Assembly (NCBI GenBank): GCA_029010655.1
Contig: JAQXKW010000164.1
Coordinates: 1 to 10,012 of the forward strand
Direction: 5' to 3'
Length of the DNA: 10,012 nucleotides
Source: Clostridia bacterium
Lineage (GTDB): Bacteria; Bacillota; Clostridia; Oscillospirales; CAG-272
Position numbers and translations under genes: made by a program. The notes below the pieces were generated by a model that was not told where the DNA came from, ran no database searches, and was given only the letters and a program-made list of their open reading frames with translations. Of the stretch, positions 5,228-10,012 are shown in pieces (positions within the stretch are counted from its first letter, which is position 1; the number at the start of each line of letters is the position of its first letter).

Positions 5228-6499
5228 ATGAACAGAAGAATTCTTTCCATTCTTCTCGCACTTGCAATGATGCTTTCCATGTTTGCTTTTGTGTCCTGCG
5301 GTAAGGACAGCAACACAAACACCGGCGACGGTGAGCAGACAAGCGCATCTGCTGAAACACCCTTCAAGACCGTCGATAAGGCTGACCTGAAAATCGGTCT
5401 CATCACCCTTCACGACGATTCTTCCACCTACGATGCAAACTTCATCGACGCTATGTACCGTGCACTTGAGGACATGGGTCTCGACAAGAGCCAGCTGATT
5501 CTCTACACCGGCATCGCCGAAACCGAGGATTGCTACAACAAGGCAAAGGACTGCGTAAATCAGGGTTGCCAGGTAGTATTTGCTGACTCCTTCGGTCATG
5601 AGGACTATATGATTCAGGCAGCTATTGAGTATCCGGAAGTTCGCTTCTGCCATGCAACCGGTACAAAGGCTCACTCCGTAAATTATGATAACTTCTCCAA
5701 CGCATTCGCATCTATCTACGAAGGCAGATACGCTGCAGGCGTTGCCGCAGGCATGAAGCTCAACGAGATGATCGCTGACGGCAAAATCACCGCAGACAAG
5801 GCTGTTATGGGCTATGTAGGCGCTTACACCTACGCTGAGGTTATGTCCGGCTACACCTCCTTCTATCTCGGCGCAAAGTCTGTTTGCCCCAGCGTTACCA
5901 TGAAGGTTAAGTTCACAGGCTCCTGGTACGACTACGACAAGGAAAAGGCTGCAGCAGAGTCACTTATCAGCGACGGCTGTGTGCTCATTTCTCAGCATGC
6001 TGACTCCTACGGCGCTCCTGAGGCTTGCGAGGCTGCAGGCGTTCCCAACGTTTCCTACAACGGAAGCACCGAGGCAACCGGCCCCAACACCTATATCGTT
6101 TCTTCCAAGATTGACTGGGCTCCTTACTTCGAGTACATGATCAACTGCGTAATGGAAGGCAAGGTTATCGATAAGGACTACACCGGCACAATCGCTACCG
6201 GCTCCGTAAAGGTTCTTGAGATAAACGAGGCTGTTGCGGCTGAGGGCACTCAGAAAGCAGTTGACGACGTTATCGAGCAGTTCAAGGCAGGAACCCTCCA
6301 TGTCTTCGATACCGAAAACTTCAAAGTAGGCGGAAAAAAGCTTGAGTCTTATATGGCTGACGTTGATTCCGACGAGAAATTTGAAAAGGATACCGAGGCA
6401 ATCGCCGACGGCTACTTCCATGAGTCTGAATTCCGTTCCGCACCTTACTTCGATGTTGAAATCGACGGCATCGAGCTTCTTGACCGTAACTACGGCTGA
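5228..6499 (+). CDS. BMP-family ABC transporter substrate-binding lipoprotein
   Basis: A 423-residue extracytoplasmic binding protein of the BMP/PnrA family (Pfam Bmp). It has a lipoprotein signal: basic MNRR, a hydrophobic stretch, and FVSC with the lipidated cysteine at residue 24, followed by a Ser/Thr/Asp-rich linker to about residue 48. The periplasmic-binding-like fold follows, with KIGLITLHDD at the start of domain 1, GYVGAY in the middle, FTGSWYD at 229-235 and QHADS at 256-260. The C-terminal portion from about 360 carries the VGGKKLESY and SAPYFDVEIDG segments. Family members bind purine nucleosides; some appear linked to free bases. Location next to xpt and directly before an ATPase and permeases supports purine uptake. 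GGAGG lies 9 nt upstream. Codon usage is strikingly different from neighbours (ATC, TTC, AAG favoured, ATA nearly absent), as in highly expressed genes. Confidence 0.93.
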   Translation: MNRRILSILLALAMMLSMFAFVSCGKDSNTNTGDGEQTSASAETPFKTVDKADLKIGLITLHDDSSTYDANFIDAMYRALEDMGLDKSQLILYTGIAETEDCYNKAKDCVNQGCQVVFADSFGHEDYMIQAAIEYPEVRFCHATGTKAHSVNYDNFSNAFASIYEGRYAAGVAAGMKLNEMIADGKITADKAVMGYVGAYTYAEVMSGYTSFYLGAKSVCPSVTMKVKFTGSWYDYDKEKAAAESLISDGCVLISQHADSYGAPEACEAAGVPNVSYNGSTEATGPNTYIVSSKIDWAPYFEYMINCVMEGKVIDKDYTGTIATGSVKVLEINEAVAAEGTQKAVDDVIEQFKAGTLHVFDTENFKVGGKKLESYMADVDSDEKFEKDTEAIADGYFHESEFRSAPYFDVEIDGIELLDRNYG

Positions 6500-6513
6500 T
6501 AGTTAAATTTATT

Positions 6514-6557
6514 GATAGCAAAGCGGCAAACGCCGCTTTGCTATCTTGTGTTTTTTT
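6514..6557 (+). terminator. Strong intrinsic terminator after the binding lipoprotein
   Basis: A perfect 14-bp stem (GATAGCAAAGCGGC at 6514-6527, GCCGCTTTGCTATC at 6532-6545) with an AAAC loop is followed by TTGTG and seven Ts (6551-6557). It sits inside the importer operon between lipoprotein and ATPase. Partial read-through would yield more binding protein than membrane complex, a common arrangement for ABC importers. The stem would also protect the 3' end of the lipoprotein message. Confidence 0.92.
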
Positions 6558-6566
6558 AATTATAAT
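6538..6566 (+). promoter_or_regulatory. Possible promoter for the ATPase-permease genes, overlapping the terminator
   Basis: TTGCTA (6538-6543), inside the 3' arm of the terminator, and a perfect TATAAT (6561-6566) are spaced by 17 bp. The start would be near 6573, leaving about 13 nt before the ATG with the GAGGAG site almost at the 5' end. That very short leader makes the call tentative. Confidence 0.35.
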
Positions 6567-6585
6567 AATTTTCAGAGGAGCCAAG

Positions 6586-8190
6586 ATGGAAAAAGAAATA
6601 GCTCTCGAACTCCGTAATATAACGAAAAGATTCGGAAGTAAGGTTGTCGCAAATAAAAACGTAAACCTGACTGTTTATAAAAATGAAATACTGTCACTTT
6701 TAGGAGAAAACGGCTCCGGTAAAACTACACTTATGAATATGATCTCCGGAATATATTTTCCCGACGAGGGAGAAATATTAGTCAACGGAGAGCCTGCCGT
6801 TATTGCGTCGCCCAAGGACGCATATAACTATAAAATCGGAATGATTCACCAGCATTTTAAGCTGGTGGAAACCTTTAGTGCCGCCGAAAATATAATTCTC
6901 GGCAACGGCGAGCCCTATAAACTTAAAAACGTAAATTCCCGTGTCAGGGAGATAGCTTCCAAATACGGTTTTGATATAGACCCCGGCAAAAAAATACATG
7001 AAATGTCTGTTTCCGAAAAGCAGACCGTTGAAATAATAAAAGCACTTTACAGAGGCGCTGACATTCTTATTCTGGACGAGCCTACCGCAGTGCTTACCCC
7101 GCAGGAAATCGAAAAGCTGTTCGGCGTGCTCCGCCGCATGAAGGAGGACGGAAAGGCTGTCATTATAATCACCCATAAATTAAATGAGGTGCTTGAAATA
7201 TCCGACAGAGTTGCCATTCTCCGAAAGGGCGAATATATAGGTACCGTTGAGACCGCCGAAACCGATGAAAAACAGCTTACCGAAATGATGGTGGGCAAAA
7301 AGGTTGACCTGAAAATCGAGCGGGTGAAAATCGAAAAGAAAAAGCCCCTGCTTGAAATCCGTGACCTGACTGTTAAGTCCGACGCAGGAAATATTGCAAT
7401 AAATAACGTAAGCTTTTATATAAGAGGCGGCGAAATATTGGGCGTGGCAGGTATTGCAGGCTGCGGTCAGAAGGAGCTCTGCGAGGCTATCGCCGGACTC
7501 CGCCGTCCCGAAAGCGGACATATTATGCATAAGGGCGAGTCCATTGTGGGACTTCCCGCCCGTGAAATAATCAAAAAGGGAATATCAATGAGCTTTATTC
7601 CCGAGGACCGTCTCGGTATGGGACTTGCTCCGTCTTTTTCCATGACGGACAATATGATGCTAAAAACCTATAACGAGGGAATAACTCCCTTCGTAAACAG
7701 AAAAAGCGCAAGGCAGAGAGCCGCCGCGCTTATCGAAAAGCTTGGGATTGTTACGCCCTCTACCGAAACGCCCGTGCGCCGTCTGTCCGGCGGTAACGTG
7801 CAGAAAATTCTGGTGGGCAGAGAGATAGAGTCAGGACCTAATGTTATCGTAACGGCATACCCCGTCCGCGGACTTGATATTAATTCCTCCTATACCATAT
7901 ACGATATTCTTAACGAGCAGAAGAAAAAGGACGTGGGTATCCTGTTTGTGGGCGAGGACCTTGACGTAATGCTTGCCCTGTGCGATAAAATCATGGTGCT
8001 TTGCCACGGCGAGGTAATGGGCGTGGTTCATGCGTCAAAAACCACCAAAGAGGAACTGGGACTTATGATGACCGGCTCCCTCGACCTAAAGCAGGAAAAA
8101 GAGTACGGCAAGGCGAAGGACAGTAACCTGACGGACGAACAGTGGAACGAAGCTGACGAAAACAGCGAAGAAAAGGAGGGGGAACAGTAA
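6586..8190 (+). CDS. BMP-family ABC importer, double ATP-binding protein (NupO-like)
   Basis: A 534-residue cytoplasmic ATPase with two fused ABC domains, the architecture of nucleoside importers such as B. subtilis NupO. Domain 1 (about 5-240): Walker A GENGSGKTT at 40-48, Q-loop HQHFKLVETF, signature-position MSVSEKQ at 140-146, Walker B ILILDEP at 160-166, switch histidine H197. Domain 2 (from about 250): degenerate Walker A GIAGCGQKE at 289-297 with Gln for the usual Lys, a canonical-like LSGGN at 400-404, and VTAYPVRGLD in place of a standard Walker B glutamate. Thus one composite ATP site should be catalytic and the other degenerate, as is usual for this family. A charged, Glu-rich tail of about 35 residues ends the protein and exceeds the typical length. 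The ATG at 6586 has GAGGAG 5 nt upstream; the stop overlaps the permease start in TAATG. Confidence 0.95.
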   Translation: MEKEIALELRNITKRFGSKVVANKNVNLTVYKNEILSLLGENGSGKTTLMNMISGIYFPDEGEILVNGEPAVIASPKDAYNYKIGMIHQHFKLVETFSAAENIILGNGEPYKLKNVNSRVREIASKYGFDIDPGKKIHEMSVSEKQTVEIIKALYRGADILILDEPTAVLTPQEIEKLFGVLRRMKEDGKAVIIITHKLNEVLEISDRVAILRKGEYIGTVETAETDEKQLTEMMVGKKVDLKIERVKIEKKKPLLEIRDLTVKSDAGNIAINNVSFYIRGGEILGVAGIAGCGQKELCEAIAGLRRPESGHIMHKGESIVGLPAREIIKKGISMSFIPEDRLGMGLAPSFSMTDNMMLKTYNEGITPFVNRKSARQRAAALIEKLGIVTPSTETPVRRLSGGNVQKILVGREIESGPNVIVTAYPVRGLDINSSYTIYDILNEQKKKDVGILFVGEDLDVMLALCDKIMVLCHGEVMGVVHASKTTKEELGLMMTGSLDLKQEKEYGKAKDSNLTDEQWNEADENSEEKEGEQ

Positions 8191-9290
8191 TGAAGCATAA
8201 GCAGAAAGTGCACGAGCCCCTTTTCCATGTGTCAAAAAACGACGCAATGCCCGTAGGAAAGGCTCTGGGAATAAGAGCCGCCGCAGTAGTCGTCGCTCTC
8301 ATAATTGTCGGTATTCTCAGCGTTGTCCTTATTAAGGAAAACCCCTTTGAAATATATAAGGCTCTGTTTACCGGCGCATTTGTGGACGTGTGGACGCTTC
8401 TTCAGAATATAGCTCTGCTTCTTATGTTCGGACTGGCGGTAATTCCGCCCTTCCGTATGAAATATTGGAACATGGGCGCAAACGGACAGGTTCTTGTGGG
8501 CTGTCTTGCGGCAATAGCCTGCATGAAGTTTTTGCCCGCATATTTCCCTGATATGTCAGACGCCCTGATAATCGTTCTGATGATAGCCGCAAGCCTTCTT
8601 GCGTCCGTTATTTGGTCGGTAATCCCTGCATTTTTCAAAGCGTATTTCAATACAAACGAAACCCTGTTCACCCTTATGATGAACTATATAGCAATAGCCG
8701 TAGTAGACTGCTTTGTGTTCAACTGGGATAAGAGCGGTTCGGGAAATATCGGACTTGTAAACCTCTTGACACGGAAGGCGTGGTTCCCGGATTTAGGAAA
8801 TAAATACGTGCTTTCAATAATTGTTGCAGTTGTGCTGACGCTTATTATGATTGTGTATATGAGATATACAAAGCACGGCTTTGAGGTGGCTCTCGTGGGA
8901 GAGAGCGTAAACACCGCAAAATATGTGGGCATAAACGTAAAAAAGGTTATTATAAGAACGCTTGTGTTCAGCGGAATTATCTGCGGAATACTTGGTGCGC
9001 TATATGCGGGCTCCATATCCCATACGGTGAATACCGCCGTGGGAGGGCAGGGCTTTACCGCAATTCTGGTGGCATGGCTTGCAGGCTTTGACCCCCTTGC
9101 CATGGTCTTTACCTCCTTCTTTGTGGTGTTCCTGAATTCAGGTGCCGAACACGTGTCTGTTGTGTTCCAGCTTAACAGTAACGACTATGCAAATATAGTT
9201 GTAGGTATAATTTTCTTCTGCATAATAGGCTGTGAATTCTTTATACGTTACCGTATACAGCTTAATAAAGGCAGAAAAGAGCAGAACTGA
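8190..9290 (+). CDS. BMP-family ABC importer permease 1 (NupP-like)
   Basis: A 366-residue inner-membrane permease of the BPD_transp_2 family (Pfam), matching NupP/YufP in length and order. After a cytoplasmic N-terminus of about 27 residues, hydrophobic segments appear near 28-49, 70-90, 100-115, 124-146, 158-176, 207-228, 253-275, 290-315 and 335-355. The family segment NTNETLFTLMMNYIA precedes the fifth. The cytoplasmic coupling loop GFEVALVGESVNTAKYVGI (about 230-248) is the conserved contact with the ATPase. The start shares one base with the ATPase stop, and a long purine-rich AAGGAGGGGG site precedes it by 7 nt, so translation is coupled. It should pair with the second permease to form the channel for a purine compound. 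Confidence 0.95.
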   Translation: MKHKQKVHEPLFHVSKNDAMPVGKALGIRAAAVVVALIIVGILSVVLIKENPFEIYKALFTGAFVDVWTLLQNIALLLMFGLAVIPPFRMKYWNMGANGQVLVGCLAAIACMKFLPAYFPDMSDALIIVLMIAASLLASVIWSVIPAFFKAYFNTNETLFTLMMNYIAIAVVDCFVFNWDKSGSGNIGLVNLLTRKAWFPDLGNKYVLSIIVAVVLTLIMIVYMRYTKHGFEVALVGESVNTAKYVGINVKKVIIRTLVFSGIICGILGALYAGSISHTVNTAVGGQGFTAILVAWLAGFDPLAMVFTSFFVVFLNSGAEHVSVVFQLNSNDYANIVVGIIFFCIIGCEFFIRYRIQLNKGRKEQN

Positions 9291-9304
9291 AGGGAGGACT
9301 TCCG

Positions 9305-10012
9305 ATGATAACAACTATTTTGGTAAATGCCATACGCATGGGAACAATCTTCCTGTTCGGCTGTATCGGCGAAATCCTTACGGAAAAAGCCGGAAACCTT
9401 AACCTGGGTATTCCGGGAATTATGTGTATCGGCGCAACAGGCGGAGGTCTTGCCGTTACCATGTACGCAGGCAGTACGGATAACGTAAATTCATTCGTGC
9501 TGGTGCTGCTGTCAATCCTCTTTACAATGCTTTTTGCGGGACTTGCGGGACTTCTCTATTCGTTCCTTACCGTCTCTCTTAACGCAAACCAGAACGTAAC
9601 GGGACTTACCATGACCACCTTCGGCGTAGGCTTTATGAAGTTTTTCTCAAAGCGTATCTACGACCAGAAGCTGTACGTTTCCGTAAGCTATTGCTTTAAG
9701 GATTTGTTCGGTCTTTCCAACAGCGACAATCCCTTTGTTCAGATATTCCTGTCCCACGGAGTTTTGGTGTATCTTTCCATAATTCTTGCAATATGCGTGG
9801 GACTGTTCCTTAAAAAGACAAAATACGGCCTGTATCTCCGTGCCGTGGGCGAAAGCCCCGCAACTGCTGATGCCGCAGGCATCAGCGTTACAAAGAATAA
9901 GTATCTGTTCATAACCTTGGGATCTGCTATTGCGGGTCTCGGCGGACTTTACTATATTATGGACAGAAGCTCGGGAACGCAGTTTGCGGAAGCGGCTATC
10001 GATTCCTTCGGC
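9305..10012 (+). CDS. BMP-family ABC importer permease 2 (NupQ-like), partial at the window end
   Basis: An open frame of 236 codons runs off the right edge without a stop; the family is about 300-320 residues, so roughly the last quarter is missing. It begins ATG ATA ACA with GGGAGG 7 nt upstream and 14 nt after the previous stop. The N-terminus has the family pattern of a first helix followed by GEILTEKAGNLNLGIPGIM (about 22-40), where NupQ-type permeases carry a conserved EKAG-NLG motif. The cytoplasmic loop with AVGESPATADAAGI (about 180-193) mirrors the ATPase-contact loop of permease 1, and further hydrophobic segments lie between. It completes the heterodimeric permease of the importer. 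Confidence 0.93.
   Translation, partial: MITTILVNAIRMGTIFLFGCIGEILTEKAGNLNLGIPGIMCIGATGGGLAVTMYAGSTDNVNSFVLVLLSILFTMLFAGLAGLLYSFLTVSLNANQNVTGLTMTTFGVGFMKFFSKRIYDQKLYVSVSYCFKDLFGLSNSDNPFVQIFLSHGVLVYLSIILAICVGLFLKKTKYGLYLRAVGESPATADAAGISVTKNKYLFITLGSAIAGLGGLYYIMDRSSGTQFAEAAIDSFG

Noticed and set aside
5114..5674. Leftward open frame of 186 codons opposite the lipoprotein start
   Set aside because: It covers the real lipoprotein signal sequence and xpt end on the other strand and shows low-complexity Cys/Val content without family features.
1..10012. CRISPR array, tRNA, insertion sequence or prophage remnants
   Set aside because: No regularly spaced direct repeats, cloverleaf-like segments, transposase motifs or terminal inverted repeats with target duplications were seen on either strand.

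Overview
The window looks like a chromosomal segment of a low-to-mid GC Gram-positive anaerobe of the class Clostridia, probably from the Oscillospiraceae/Ruminococcus or Lachnospiraceae part of the tree. The reasons are strong GGAGG-type ribosome binding sites, sigma-A-like promoters (several with an extended TGn -10), a cyclic-di-AMP receptor of the DarA type, AsnA, Xpt and a lipoprotein-based BMP-family ABC importer. The genus cannot be fixed by eye. I see no rRNA, tRNA, CRISPR array, transposase or phage gene.

Layout. 1-93: a bidirectional terminator, then a leftward TraX-family membrane protein (94-825). 826-1151: a divergent promoter region and the structured leader of a rightward operon. 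1152-3309: a four-gene operon, darA (c-di-AMP receptor), a TIM-barrel protein of unknown function, and two short CHR-family (chromate transporter) half-size proteins with touching or overlapping ends. 3311-3334: a terminator shared with the convergent, leftward asnA (3351-4358). 4359-4581: a compact divergent regulatory region with an almost perfect asnA promoter and a good xpt promoter. 4582-5154: xpt. 5228 to the end: a BMP-family ABC importer, with substrate-binding lipoprotein, strong terminator, double ATPase, permease 1, and permease 2 cut by the window end.

How the genes work together. The right half reads as a purine salvage block: the ABC importer brings in a purine nucleoside or base, and Xpt converts xanthine to XMP using PRPP. 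The terminator between lipoprotein and ATPase, and the lipoprotein's distinct codon usage, fit a binding protein made in excess over its membrane complex. The middle operon joins a c-di-AMP signalling protein to a putative anion transporter pair and an enzyme-like TIM barrel. It is the most intriguing association here, since c-di-AMP often controls ion and osmolyte homeostasis and neither DarA nor the TIM-barrel family has a settled function. No clearly novel defence or mobile system is visible; most of the window is ordinary core genome.
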